From Clostridium thermarum (GTDB lineage: Bacteria > Bacillota > Clostridia > Clostridiales > Clostridiaceae): a DNA stretch of 64,000 nucleotides. The notes under the pieces are model-generated. The model was not told the origin of the DNA. It did no database searches and saw nothing but the letters and a program-made list of their open reading frames with translations. This document shows, piece after piece, positions 1 to 8,793 of this stretch (positions are counted from its first letter, which is position 1; every line of letters starts with the position of its first letter). The position numbers and the translations under genes are program-made. The stretch covers positions 1,110,501-1,174,500 of the forward strand of contig NZ_CP040924.1 in assembly GCF_006351925.1 (NCBI RefSeq). The letters are read 5' to 3'.

Positions 1-332
1 GCTATGAGATGGAAAATGGAGTAGCACATTTCTGCGGTAATATAATTCCTCAGATGCTAGATACTATCGGAACAGCTTCCTGGAGTGCGCTGAACATGCT
101 GCTTTCCACGGTAGGCTTATCAACGCTTAGACAGAAAAACAACATCAATGTATCAGTGGACAGCATGATGACCTACTTCATGAAACCAGTACAGGTAGAC
201 AGCTTTATACATATATATACAAACGTAATCGATATCGGCAGAAACTTTTGCAAGGTTGAAGTGGATATGTACGATTCTGAGAAGGAGCACATAGCAAAAG
301 CCATGCTCTCCGCCAGAGTAATAAAAAGATAA
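1..332 (+). CDS. Hotdog-fold thioesterase (PaaI-like), 5' end outside window
   Basis: This is probably the C-terminal part of a PaaI/DUF4442-like acyl-CoA thioesterase, a small cytoplasmic hotdog-fold enzyme that hydrolyses acyl-CoA esters. The frame is open to the window edge, so the ATG at 9 is probably internal. The visible 107 residues fit the second half of the fold: a helix (NIIPQMLDTIGTASWSAL) followed by strands containing SVDSMMTYFMKPV and ending in AKAMLSARVIKR. Nothing in the sequence shows the substrate. A GGGGACGGTTCACAAG repeat follows the stop codon by about 10 bases. Assignment rests on fold-like pattern only; a related hotdog dehydratase cannot be excluded. Confidence 0.6.
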   Translation, partial: YEMENGVAHFCGNIIPQMLDTIGTASWSALNMLLSTVGLSTLRQKNNINVSVDSMMTYFMKPVQVDSFIHIYTNVIDIGRNFCKVEVDMYDSEKEHIAKAMLSARVIKR

Positions 333-342
333 AAAGATAGTG

Positions 343-358
343 GGGGACGGTTCACAAG
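343..358 (+). repeat. RAYT-associated repeat, single copy
   Basis: Single copy of GGGGACGGTTCACAAG between the thioesterase stop and the Dabb gene. The same word occurs as inverted pairs at 724-780 and 7492-7562 and singly, inverted, at 3606-3621. It matches the kind of repeat mobilised by the REP-associated tyrosine transposase encoded at 922-1854. Confidence 0.75.
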
Positions 359-404
359 GTTTGATTAACTTAGGACTAAGTCTTATTCAGAGGAGGATAT
401 TTAA

Positions 405-689
405 ATGTTTACGCACATAGTATTTTTCAAGTTAAATGATCCTAGTAAAGAAAATTTGGAACGTGCCAAGAACATACTTGAGCAAATGGAAGGTAAGATT
501 CCACAACTAAAGTATATAGAAGTGGGAGTAGATGTTCTACATACAGAAAGATCCTATGATATTGCTTTGATTACAAGATTTGATTCCTTAGAAGATATGC
601 AGGAATATCAAGTACATCCATACCATGTCAATGAAGTATTGAAAAAATTAAGGCCAATGCTGAAAGGATCATCAGCTGTTGACTACTAA
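405..689 (+). CDS. Dabb (stress-responsive alpha/beta-barrel) family protein
   Basis: A 94-residue protein of the Dabb family, small dimeric alpha-beta barrels. The family mark is the start MFTHIVFFKL followed by a helix and repeated beta strands (LKYIEVGVDVL, SYDIALITRF) and the motif MQEYQVHPYHVNEV, where the conserved His pair lies. Length is normal for a single-domain Dabb protein. A GAGGAGG site lies about 8 bases upstream of the ATG. Members often act on reactive or aromatic compounds or have no known role; the precise job here is unknown. An RAYT-type inverted repeat follows the gene and may act as its transcription terminator. Confidence 0.85.
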   Translation: MFTHIVFFKLNDPSKENLERAKNILEQMEGKIPQLKYIEVGVDVLHTERSYDIALITRFDSLEDMQEYQVHPYHVNEVLKKLRPMLKGSSAVDY

Positions 690-723
690 AATAAAATTTA
701 AAATTTAAATTTATTTAAATTTA

Positions 724-780
724 AAGGGGACGGTTCACAAGAATTAATCAAAATGAATAATTCTTGTGAACCGTCCCCTT
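724..780. repeat. RAYT-associated palindrome, full inverted pair
   Basis: Perfect inverted repeat with 22-base arms at 724-745 and 759-780 and a 13-base loop. Each arm contains GGGGACGGTTCACAAG. In RNA it would form a long hairpin. It lies downstream of the Dabb gene and about 140 bases beyond the 3' end of the RAYT gene, the typical companion arrangement for REP/RAYT elements. Confidence 0.85.
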
Positions 781-921
781 TGATTCAATTCAACTTCAGT
801 CTGCATGACATAAGAGTTGTCCATCTTTTTTATCCAATTAATGAAACTCATTAACTACAAAAATTTCAAAATCCAATTTAAGCAACAAAATTATCAAAAA
901 TCAGCTTTAAAAAGTATTAGA

Positions 922-1854
922 TTAAGGATTTACAGGAATTTTTTGCCTAATAAAATCCTGAATAATATTTTTATACTGCGGAACAGTTTGTATAAGTAAT
1001 GAACCCCTTTGGGAGAGCCGCCAAGCATTGGATAGGGTGATATTACCAAGCATTAAGCAAATATCTGTAAGTGATAAGTTAGAAAAACTCCTTGCGATAA
1101 CAATGAATAAGGATTTTAACTCATTATTTTTATGGCTATATTTTAGGTGAAGATTTACATCGCACCCTAAATAAGAAGATATAAATTCTTTTATATCTTC
1201 AGGCTGTGTTTCTCTTAAAATAAAACCTCTAGCACTTCTATATTCAGACTTCTCAGATACAAACTCAACTTCCTTTGCTAATTCAATTGAATTCATATTA
1301 TTATAAGCTTTTTTCATAATTTCAACATAAGTTTTCCTTGATTTTATAATATCGCAGCTGAAATGTTGAAGGATAAAGCTTGTATTAAGAATATTGTGAT
1401 GGTCTTTCTTTATACCTAAATATATTGCCAAACTTGAATAAGGATACTTTGAGACATCATTTTTGTAAAGCTTGATATCTTTAGGATTATTATGAATATA
1501 CGCTGATAAAGCAATCAAATAATTATCATTATCTACTATCTTGCTTTTAAATCTATCTTGAAATAAATGGCCATGTCTACCATAGCGCTTATTATAATAT
1601 TGAACATAACTTTGATTTATTGATTTCACGATCTTACTTATATCGGAACCGCAGCAATCAATAATCATGTGAGCGTGGGTTGTCATGAGGCAATAACCAT
1701 AAACATTAAACATATACAAGTCTTTGTACTTTTTAATGAGTTCGAGATACTTTTCCCTATCCTTGTTATCCCTAAAAAGAGAAACCTCGCTAATCGATCT
1801 AACCATAACATGAAGGATTGCACCTGGGAACTTTTTTCTTGCTGTTCTTGGCAT
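922..1854 (-). CDS. REP-associated tyrosine transposase (RAYT, IS200-like Y1 domain)
   Basis: Single-strand DNA transposase of the Y1/IS200 superfamily, RAYT branch, 310 residues. From the chosen start (MPRTARKKFPG) the catalytic HxH is at about residues 60-62 (TTHAHMII), preceded by the RAYT-typical GYCLM, and the nucleophilic Tyr is in QSYVQYYNKRY at about 83-87, followed by GHLFQDRFKS. A C-terminal extension may be a DnaA-like or HTH region. The start at 1854 is preferred over the upstream in-frame Met because a GAGGTGA site lies 5 bases before it. RAYTs are domesticated and act on short palindromes in trans. Four such sites occur nearby, so the partner repeats are visible. Confidence 0.92.
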   Translation of the reverse strand: MPRTARKKFPGAILHVMVRSISEVSLFRDNKDREKYLELIKKYKDLYMFNVYGYCLMTTHAHMIIDCCGSDISKIVKSINQSYVQYYNKRYGRHGHLFQDRFKSKIVDNDNYLIALSAYIHNNPKDIKLYKNDVSKYPYSSLAIYLGIKKDHHNILNTSFILQHFSCDIIKSRKTYVEIMKKAYNNMNSIELAKEVEFVSEKSEYRSARGFILRETQPEDIKEFISSYLGCDVNLHLKYSHKNNELKSLFIVIARSFSNLSLTDICLMLGNITLSNAWRLSQRGSLLIQTVPQYKNIIQDFIRQKIPVNP

Positions 1855-1918
1855 ATTTGTCACCTCTCTAATATTAATTATTATAGCCTTGAGCATAATT
1901 CTAATGCCTTGATATTAC

Positions 1919-1941
1919 TAGCCCGTAAGGGCTAATTTTTT
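1919..1941 (+). terminator. Hairpin with T-tract upstream of RAYT
   Basis: TAGCCC-GTAA-GGGCTA followed by a run of T reads as a short intrinsic terminator on the plus strand. It lies in the 5' region of the minus-strand RAYT gene, so it may be a boundary of the RAYT locus rather than a working terminator. Confidence 0.4.
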
Positions 1942-2038
1942 TTTATCACTCAAATATATGTCATAGGATTTCCTCACTTTTTGTCGAATTATACTATATA
2001 ACCACACATAATATAAAAACAATAAGGAGGAAATCTCT

Positions 2039-3349
2039 ATGTACCAACGTCAAGAAATCTTTAACATAATTGAACTTTTTACTTCTCAAAAGCTTATCAA
2101 TTTTTATACAAAAATCTTCGATAATCTTGATTTATCTTCATTACCCGATAGGGTACCTTCAAAATATGGTCCTACTGGGTTTTCACGTCATGCTCTTTTT
2201 AGAGCTTTCATTGTCATGAAATGTGAAAAATTTGCCCAAATTACTGACCTTAAAGATTTTCTAGAAAATAATCTAATAATTGCTCAGCTTTGCGGTTTCA
2301 ATATTTTTAAACCTTTACCTTCATACTCGGTTTTTCAGAGATTTATAAAAAATTTATCTAATTCTTATCTTAAAGAAGTCATGAAACACCAAGTTAATAT
2401 TCTTAAAGAACTTGGTTTTATTGACAACAACTTTATATCAGTTGATGCCACTCCTGTTAAGGCTAATACTAAATTTAATAATCCTAAATGCTTCGCAAAT
2501 AACAAATTTTCTAAAAATAATCATCCTTCTTCTGATAAAGATTGTAAATTAGGTGTTCATACTGCTAATAACTCTATGAATGTTCAAGTTTTCGAAGATA
2601 AACCCAATAATTCAAAGAAAAAATGTGAATTTTACTGGGGATATAAAAATCATGTTATTTGTGATGCTATCTCCGGTCTCCCAATTGCTGAATTTACTAC
2701 AACCGCTGATGTTAATGAAATTTCTAACTTTACAGAAATACTTTCTGATACCAATGAGTGGTTTCCACTAAAAGGTAGTTATATTATTGCTGATAAAGCT
2801 TATGACTCAAAGCAAAATCATGATTTTATTCGTAATAGCCTTAAAGGCCATGCCTTCATTGCATTAAATAAACGTGGTTCAAAACCTAAAAACTTAACAT
2901 CAACAGGCAATGTAATATGCGATGCCGGATTAGCAATGCATAAAGATGGCAAACAATATTTTGATTCATATATTAAACAAAAATTTTGCTGTCCTTTTAG
3001 GACTTCTAAAGATGATTCTTTATGTCCATGTAAACACGAAAAATTCTTTAACGGTAAGAAGAACAGAGGTTGTGTAAAATACATAAGCATTGGCACTGAT
3101 TATAGATCCTCTATAAATCGTGATTCTATATTTTTTAAGAAAATATACAGCCTTAGAACTGAATCTGAAAGATACAATTCTAGATGGAAGAATCTAAATA
3201 CCGAGCAAGCTTATGTTAGAAATATTAACTCTGTTACTAATTTAAATACAATCGGACATATTTGTCTTTTAACTATTGCAATTGCTGCTATAAAATCTGG
3301 CTGTGTTGATAAATACAAATCCCTATCGGGATTAAAAAGGACAGCTTAA
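2039..3349 (+). CDS. DDE transposase (IS1182/IS4-like)
   Basis: A 436-residue RNase-H-fold DDE transposase of the IS4/IS5 superfamily, most like IS1182-type enzymes. The N-terminal region (SRHALFRAFIVMKCEKF to PSYSVFQRFIKNL) resembles the DUF772 helix-turn-helix part. The catalytic residues appear as D in SVDATPVKAN, D in IIADKAYDS and E in LRTESERYNSRW, with a Cys-rich insertion (CCPFRTS...CPC) between the last two. A GGAGGAAAT site precedes the ATG. Codons are markedly more AT-rich than the flanking core genes. Terminal inverted repeats could not be delimited by eye. A terminator-like AAGGG...CCCTTTTTT lies about 40 bases after the stop. The gene appears intact. Confidence 0.85.
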   Translation: MYQRQEIFNIIELFTSQKLINFYTKIFDNLDLSSLPDRVPSKYGPTGFSRHALFRAFIVMKCEKFAQITDLKDFLENNLIIAQLCGFNIFKPLPSYSVFQRFIKNLSNSYLKEVMKHQVNILKELGFIDNNFISVDATPVKANTKFNNPKCFANNKFSKNNHPSSDKDCKLGVHTANNSMNVQVFEDKPNNSKKKCEFYWGYKNHVICDAISGLPIAEFTTTADVNEISNFTEILSDTNEWFPLKGSYIIADKAYDSKQNHDFIRNSLKGHAFIALNKRGSKPKNLTSTGNVICDAGLAMHKDGKQYFDSYIKQKFCCPFRTSKDDSLCPCKHEKFFNGKKNRGCVKYISIGTDYRSSINRDSIFFKKIYSLRTESERYNSRWKNLNTEQAYVRNINSVTNLNTIGHICLLTIAIAAIKSGCVDKYKSLSGLKRTA

Positions 3350-3605
3350 ACTAAGTTATATCAAAATTTTTAAGCATCAATTTTACCAAGGGGATAGTCT
3401 ACCCTTTTTTGTTTCTTTCATTTCAACTTAAGTTCCATTTTAGATATTTAAGCTACGCTTAGTAAAAATTGTAATAATTTAACTTTTGTTGTTCTATTTT
3501 TTATTTAATTATGCTCATATCTATTAATTATTATAGCTAAATTATTGACAGCTTTTTGATTATAAAATCAGTTCAATATAAGAAAATCTAAAATTACTAT
3601 ATGAA

Positions 3606-3621
3606 TTGTGAACCGTCCCCT
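3606..3621 (-). repeat. RAYT-associated repeat, single inverted copy
   Basis: Reverse complement of the GGGGACGGTTCACAA word, immediately upstream of dnaE. Only one arm is seen. It may have been separated from a partner when the DDE insertion sequence at 2.0-3.4 kb arrived. Confidence 0.65.
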
Positions 3622-3717
3622 CTTACCTAGTTCACCATGATGGTATATAATAAAGGGGTAACTAAAAAGATGAATTTTGTCAATAATAAAAAGATAATAA
3701 GGCAAAGAGGTGATTAT

Positions 3718-6700
3718 GTGGAGAATATAGATGAAACTTTCGATATAGAAGATAATTTGGATAATATTGATATGGAGCCTTATAAAGAACAGGATAAGAA
3801 AAATATTGATTTCGTTCATCTTCATGTACATACAGAATACAGTTTGCTGGATGGTTCAGGTAAAATGAAGCAGCTTGTAAAAAGAGCTAAAGAGCTAGGC
3901 ATGAAAAGCCTGGCAATTACAGATCACGGAGTTATGTATGGTTGCGTGGACTTTTATAAAGCTGCTGTAGAAGAAGGAATACATCCAATAATAGGATGCG
4001 AAATATATATTGTGCCAAAATCTATGAAGATTAAGCATATGGACAAAGAAAATGAAACATACCATCTTGTTTTACTGGTAAAAAATGAGGTTGGTTATAA
4101 TAATTTGATGAAGATTGTATCTACCGCTTCCATAGAGGGATTTTATTATAAACCGAGAGTTGATCATGAATACCTAAAGCAGCACAGCGAGGGACTTATC
4201 GCACTTAGTGCGTGTCTAGGCGGTGAAGTTCAAGCTCATATGCTGGAGGGCAATTATGCTAAGGCTAAGGATGCTGCATTATTCTATAAGTCAGTATTTA
4301 AAGAGGACTTTTATTTGGAGCTTCAATACCACGGTATGCAGGAGCAAATGAAGGTAAATGGAGAAATTATCAAGCTTTCAAAAGAAATTGGGGTGCCATT
4401 GATTGCTACTAATGATGTCCATTATATAAGAAAGGAAGACTATCGGGCCCATGATGTACTCCTCTGCATTCAGACAGGCAAGACTGTGGACGAAGAAAAC
4501 AGAATGAGGTATCCATCGGATCAGTTCTACTTGAAGTCCCCTGAGGAAATGTATGGCTTGTTTTCTTATGTGCCTGAGGCCTTGAACAATACCGTCAAAA
4601 TTGCAGAGAAATGTAAATTTGATTATGAATTCCATAAGTCAAAGCTGCCCAAATTCCCACTACCAGAAGGATATGATGCTTTCGAATATCTGAGGGATAC
4701 CTGTTTCAAAGGCTTAGTAGATAGGTACAAGGTTTTTGAACCTATAAGGGATCTATCGCAAGAAGAGATTTATGCTTCTGTAATGAAAATATCAGAAGAG
4801 AATCTAGATGCCAAAGAACTCACATACAGACTAAACTATGAGTTAAATATAATAAATCAGATGGGATATGTTGACTATTTCTTGATAGTTTGGGACTTTA
4901 TAAGATATGCTAACGAGAATGGCATACCAACAGGCCCCGGAAGAGGTAGCGCTGCAGGATCAATTGTAGCCTACACCCTTGGAATTACAAAGATCGATCC
5001 CATAAAATACAGCTTGCTTTTTGAGCGTTTTTTGAATCCTGAAAGAGTGAGTATGCCGGATATAGATTCGGATTTTTGTTATGAAGGAAGACAGAAGGTA
5101 ATTGACTACGTGGTAGATAAATATGGCGAAAATAATGTTTCACAAATAATTACCTTTGGTACCATGGCTGCCAGAGCTTGTATCAGAGATGTTGGAAGAG
5201 CTATGAATTATTCTTATGCTGAGGTTGATAAAATTGCTAAGATGATTCCCACTATGCTTGGTATAACTATTGATAAAGCATTGTTCTTAAATCCGGAGTT
5301 AAAAGCAATTTATGATGAAGAAGAAAGAGTAAGGGAGCTTATAGATATCAGCAGGTCTCTTGAGGGCTTGCCTAGGCACTCATCAACTCATGCGGCAGGA
5401 GTAGTTATAGCATCACAGCCATTAGTAAGTTTTGTTCCGCTGCAAAGGAACGAAGATATGATAGTAACTCAATTCCCTATGGGGACTTTAGAGGAGCTTG
5501 GACTACTCAAAATGGACTTCTTAGGCTTGAGAACCCTTACAGTTATGCGTGATGCCATAAAGATGGTCAAGGATATAAGAGGTATTGATATAGATTTAGA
5601 CCAAATTGGCTTTGATGATCATGAAGTCTATAAAATGATAGGTGAAGGTAAGACTGTTGGGGTCTTCCAATTGGAATCTGCCGGGATGACTAACTTTATG
5701 AAGGAGCTGAAACCGGATTCCCTGGAGGACATAATAGCGGGAATAAGTTTGTACAGACCAGGCCCTATGGCTGAAATTCCAAGATATATTGAAAATAAGA
5801 ACTTTCCAGAGAAGGTAACTTACTTGACTCCGGAACTTGAAAGCATCTTAAGTGTTACCTATGGCGTTATGGTTTATCAAGAACAGGTTATGGAGATAGT
5901 AAGAAAGCTTGCAGGATACTCTATGGGCCGAAGTGACCTTGTTAGACGTGCTATGTCAAAGAAAAAGCACAAGGTAATGGAGGAAGAGAGAAAGAACTTT
6001 ATCTATGGAATAGTTGATGAAAATGGCAATGTTGAGGTGCCTGGATGTATTAGAAATGGCATTAGTGAAGAGGTAGCAAACAAGATCTTCGATCAAATGA
6101 TGGATTTTGCTTCCTACGCCTTTAACAAGTCCCATGCTGCTGCCTATGCTGTGGTGGCATATCAGACAGGTTATCTGATGAGATATTACCCTGCAGAATA
6201 CATAGCAGCAATGCTAAACAGTGTTATGGGAGTAACAGATAAGGTTGTATTTTATATAAGGTTTGCTGAAAGTCAGGGAATACAGGTAAAGTCACCTAAT
6301 ATAAATGAAAGCTATGCTAAATTCACGGTCAAGGATGAGAAAACAATACTGTTTGGTCTTGCTGCAATAAAAAATGCCGGCATTCATGTGGTAGAGAGCA
6401 TCGTTAGCAGCAGAGAGCAAAAGGGTAAATTCACTTCACTATACGATTTTTGTAATAAAATAGATTTATCAGTAATTAATAAAAGAGTTATCGAAAGCCT
6501 TATAAAGTCTGGAGCCTTTGATTGTTTCAAAGTTTACCGTTCACAAATGCTTTCGGTTTATGAAAAAATATTAGATGGACTAGGCAGCGAGAAGAAGAGG
6601 AACATTGATGGACAGGTAAGTCTCTTTGGAGACTTAGGTGCTACAAGCTTAGGTGGAGTCAATTTAGAGGCTGAGATCAAGTATCCAAACATTAAAGAGT

Positions 6701-7413
6701 TTGAAAAGCGACACTTGCTGGCCATGGAAAAAGAGATCACAGGTATGTATATATCAGGCCATCCTGTTGAAGAATACCAAGAAGCTCTCAAGCTCCATAC
6801 CGATACAAGAACCATTGATATCCTTGAAGCAGCTGCTCAACAAACAACTTTAGAGGATGAATTAACGACTGGAATGGATGCTTCAAGCTACGATGTATCC
6901 ATAAAGGAAAACGAAAAAATCTATGACGGTAAGAAAATTATGATTGGTGGTATAATCACTTCTGTAAGCAGAAAGTTTACTAGGAATAATGATAGGATGG
7001 CCTTTATAACCCTTGAAGATATTTATGGAAGCATCGAAGTTGTTGTATTCCCCAAAGTTATGGAAAAGGTATCTAGCCTCATTACTGAAGATGCCCTTAT
7101 CCTTGTAAAAGGTAGGGTAAGTATAAGAGAAGATGAAGGGCCAAAAATTCTTTGCGAGGATATACAGCCGTTAATAAACATTAATACCTCTAAGTTGTAT
7201 ATTGCAATTGAAGATGATAAGACAGCCCGTGGAATCATAAATAATTTAAAACTTGCTCTACACAGGTATAAGGGAAATACACCGGTATATCTGTTTATCC
7301 GAAAGGAAAGAAAGAATTACAGAATGGATAAAGAATTTTGGGTTAATACTGAATCTGGTGTAGTAGAATTTTTAAAGAGTGAGTTTGGAGAAGAGAACGT
7401 AAAAGTAGTTTAG
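3718..7413 (+). CDS. dnaE: DNA polymerase III alpha subunit DnaE
   Basis: Catalytic subunit of replicative DNA polymerase III, type C DnaE. With the GTG start at 3718, chosen because AGAGGTGA lies 5 bases before it, the protein has 1231 residues. In-frame ATGs at 3637 and 3670 remain possible. The N-terminal PHP domain opens with HLHVHTEYSLLDG at about residue 34. The catalytic Asp pair sits in PDIDSDF near 447-453, within the motif-rich palm (GPGRGSAAGS just before). A helix-hairpin-helix region follows, and an OB-fold lies at about 1075-1150. The gene is complete, lies upstream of pfkA-pyk as in other clostridia, and ends in a strong terminator, so it is probably transcribed separately from pfkA. 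Confidence 0.97.
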   Translation: MENIDETFDIEDNLDNIDMEPYKEQDKKNIDFVHLHVHTEYSLLDGSGKMKQLVKRAKELGMKSLAITDHGVMYGCVDFYKAAVEEGIHPIIGCEIYIVPKSMKIKHMDKENETYHLVLLVKNEVGYNNLMKIVSTASIEGFYYKPRVDHEYLKQHSEGLIALSACLGGEVQAHMLEGNYAKAKDAALFYKSVFKEDFYLELQYHGMQEQMKVNGEIIKLSKEIGVPLIATNDVHYIRKEDYRAHDVLLCIQTGKTVDEENRMRYPSDQFYLKSPEEMYGLFSYVPEALNNTVKIAEKCKFDYEFHKSKLPKFPLPEGYDAFEYLRDTCFKGLVDRYKVFEPIRDLSQEEIYASVMKISEENLDAKELTYRLNYELNIINQMGYVDYFLIVWDFIRYANENGIPTGPGRGSAAGSIVAYTLGITKIDPIKYSLLFERFLNPERVSMPDIDSDFCYEGRQKVIDYVVDKYGENNVSQIITFGTMAARACIRDVGRAMNYSYAEVDKIAKMIPTMLGITIDKALFLNPELKAIYDEEERVRELIDISRSLEGLPRHSSTHAAGVVIASQPLVSFVPLQRNEDMIVTQFPMGTLEELGLLKMDFLGLRTLTVMRDAIKMVKDIRGIDIDLDQIGFDDHEVYKMIGEGKTVGVFQLESAGMTNFMKELKPDSLEDIIAGISLYRPGPMAEIPRYIENKNFPEKVTYLTPELESILSVTYGVMVYQEQVMEIVRKLAGYSMGRSDLVRRAMSKKKHKVMEEERKNFIYGIVDENGNVEVPGCIRNGISEEVANKIFDQMMDFASYAFNKSHAAAYAVVAYQTGYLMRYYPAEYIAAMLNSVMGVTDKVVFYIRFAESQGIQVKSPNINESYAKFTVKDEKTILFGLAAIKNAGIHVVESIVSSREQKGKFTSLYDFCNKIDLSVINKRVIESLIKSGAFDCFKVYRSQMLSVYEKILDGLGSEKKRNIDGQVSLFGDLGATSLGGVNLEAEIKYPNIKEFEKRHLLAMEKEITGMYISGHPVEEYQEALKLHTDTRTIDILEAAAQQTTLEDELTTGMDASSYDVSIKENEKIYDGKKIMIGGIITSVSRKFTRNNDRMAFITLEDIYGSIEVVVFPKVMEKVSSLITEDALILVKGRVSIREDEGPKILCEDIQPLININTSKLYIAIEDDKTARGIINNLKLALHRYKGNTPVYLFIRKERKNYRMDKEFWVNTESGVVEFLKSEFGEENVKVV

Positions 7414-7449
7414 TTTTTCCAATCATCAATAAAGAACAAGAAAGTAAAA

Positions 7450-7485
7450 AACCTCAGAGTCGATCCGCTTGACTCTGAGGTTTTT
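7450..7485 (+). terminator. Intrinsic terminator after dnaE
   Basis: Stem ACCTCAGAGTC / GACTCTGAGGT with a short loop and five T residues, 37 bases after the dnaE stop. A clear rho-independent terminator. Confidence 0.9.
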
Positions 7486-7491
7486 GCTGTT

Positions 7492-7562
7492 AAAGGAGAC
7501 GGTTCACAAGGTTTATATACTTTTTTAGAAAATATATATAATTCTTGTGAACCGTCCCCTTA
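7492..7562. repeat. RAYT-associated palindrome, full inverted pair
   Basis: Left arm GGAGACGGTTCACAAG (one base different from the consensus) and right arm CTTGTGAACCGTCCCC, separated by an AT-rich 33-base loop. It sits between the dnaE terminator and the pfkA promoter region. Confidence 0.8.
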
Positions 7563-7664
7563 TTTGTCCCGCTATTACTCCTCGATATTTGATCATTTCC
7601 AACGTATTTTCATGAATTTAGACTTTTTTCGTTTTATTTTTTATTTCTGCAGGTAATACTATAG

Positions 7665-7786
7665 TTGCGTGATAAATATTTTTGTAGTAATATTATGTTG
7701 GGACAATAGTGATAGTTATTAAAAATATGCTCAAAGCTATTATCAATGTAACGTATTTGACCATGGTGGGACGAGTTTTGTCCCAC
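7665..7786 (+). promoter_or_regulatory. pfkA promoter region with GGGAC-type operator candidate
   Basis: A weak promoter candidate, TTGCGT-17-TAATAT, spans 7665-7693. A GGGAC word follows at 7700-7704. A perfect hairpin, GTGGGAC-7-GTCCCAC, lies at 7766-7786, just before the pfkA ribosome binding site. The pattern GGGAC-N6-TGTC seen at 7768-7782 resembles the half-site bound by CggR/SorC-type glycolytic repressors. The match is by eye, and no such regulator is encoded in this window. The hairpin could instead act in the mRNA. Confidence 0.35.
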
Positions 7787-7806
7787 GGGGAACAGGAGGA
7801 GTTAAT

Positions 7807-8766
7807 ATGAAAACAATAGCTATTTTGACAAGCGGCGGAGATGCACCAGGAATGAATGCTGCCATCAGAGCAGTAGTTAGAATGGGCCTTAGTAAGGGCT
7901 TAAGGGTAATGGGTGTTGAAAGAGGTTACAATGGTTTAATCAATGGGGAAATCTTTGAGATGAACCGAAATTCTGTGTCAGATATAATTCAAAAGGGTGG
8001 TACCATCTTAAAGACCGCAAGATGCGAAGAGTTTAAGACTGAAGCTGGCAGAGAAAGAGCTGTAAATGTGCTGAAAGTTTTTGGTATCGATGGCCTTGTT
8101 GTTATTGGCGGTGACGGTTCCTTTACAGGTGCCAAGCTATTATCTAAGCTTGGTGTAAAAACTGTGGGTATCCCAGGAACTATAGATAATGACTTATCTT
8201 ATACTGATTACACTCTTGGCTTCGATACTGCGTTAAATACTGTATTAGATGCAATAAATAAACTAAGAGATACATCAAGCTCCCACGAAAGAGTTAGTAT
8301 TGTGGAAGTTATGGGAAGAAACTGTGGTGATATTGCCTTATTTGCAGGTCTGGCCGGTGGTGCAGAAAGCATCATAGTTCCTGAAATGGGCATGGATGTT
8401 GATGAACTTTGTAAGACAATACTTGAAGGCAAGAGAAACGGAAAGCTTCATAATCTAATACTTTTGGCAGAAGGGGTTGGTGGAGCACAAAAGCTTGCTA
8501 AGCATGTGGAAGAAGTTACTGGAATCGAGACAAGAGCTACTATATTAGGTCACATACAAAGAGGTGGAAGTCCAACTGCATTTGACAGAATACTTGCTTC
8601 AAGATTGGGCGCCAGAGCAGTTGAACTTTTAATCGAGGGTAAATCTTCTAGAGTTGTAGGAATTAGAGGCGGAGTTATAATTGATGATGATATAGACGAA
8701 GCATTAGCCCTTCCTAGAAAGTTTGACACTAACCTATATGAAATAGCAAAATGCTTATCCTACTAA
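7807..8766 (+). CDS. pfkA: ATP-dependent 6-phosphofructokinase
   Basis: Cytoplasmic enzyme phosphorylating fructose 6-phosphate to fructose 1,6-bisphosphate, the committed step of glycolysis. The 319-residue length is standard for bacterial PfkA. Visible motifs are the nucleotide-binding GGDAPGMN at 10-17, IGGDGS near 100 (Mg-ATP), the catalytic PGTIDND near 122-128, MGRNCGD near 168 and GHIQRGG near 245. The start is set by GGAGGAG seven bases upstream. It precedes pyk by only 27 bases, so the two form a glycolytic operon, and a hairpin/operator candidate lies in the leader. Confidence 0.98.
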   Translation: MKTIAILTSGGDAPGMNAAIRAVVRMGLSKGLRVMGVERGYNGLINGEIFEMNRNSVSDIIQKGGTILKTARCEEFKTEAGRERAVNVLKVFGIDGLVVIGGDGSFTGAKLLSKLGVKTVGIPGTIDNDLSYTDYTLGFDTALNTVLDAINKLRDTSSSHERVSIVEVMGRNCGDIALFAGLAGGAESIIVPEMGMDVDELCKTILEGKRNGKLHNLILLAEGVGGAQKLAKHVEEVTGIETRATILGHIQRGGSPTAFDRILASRLGARAVELLIEGKSSRVVGIRGGVIIDDDIDEALALPRKFDTNLYEIAKCLSY

Positions 8767-8793
8767 AATTTATTGTTCTAAGGAGAGTTAAGT

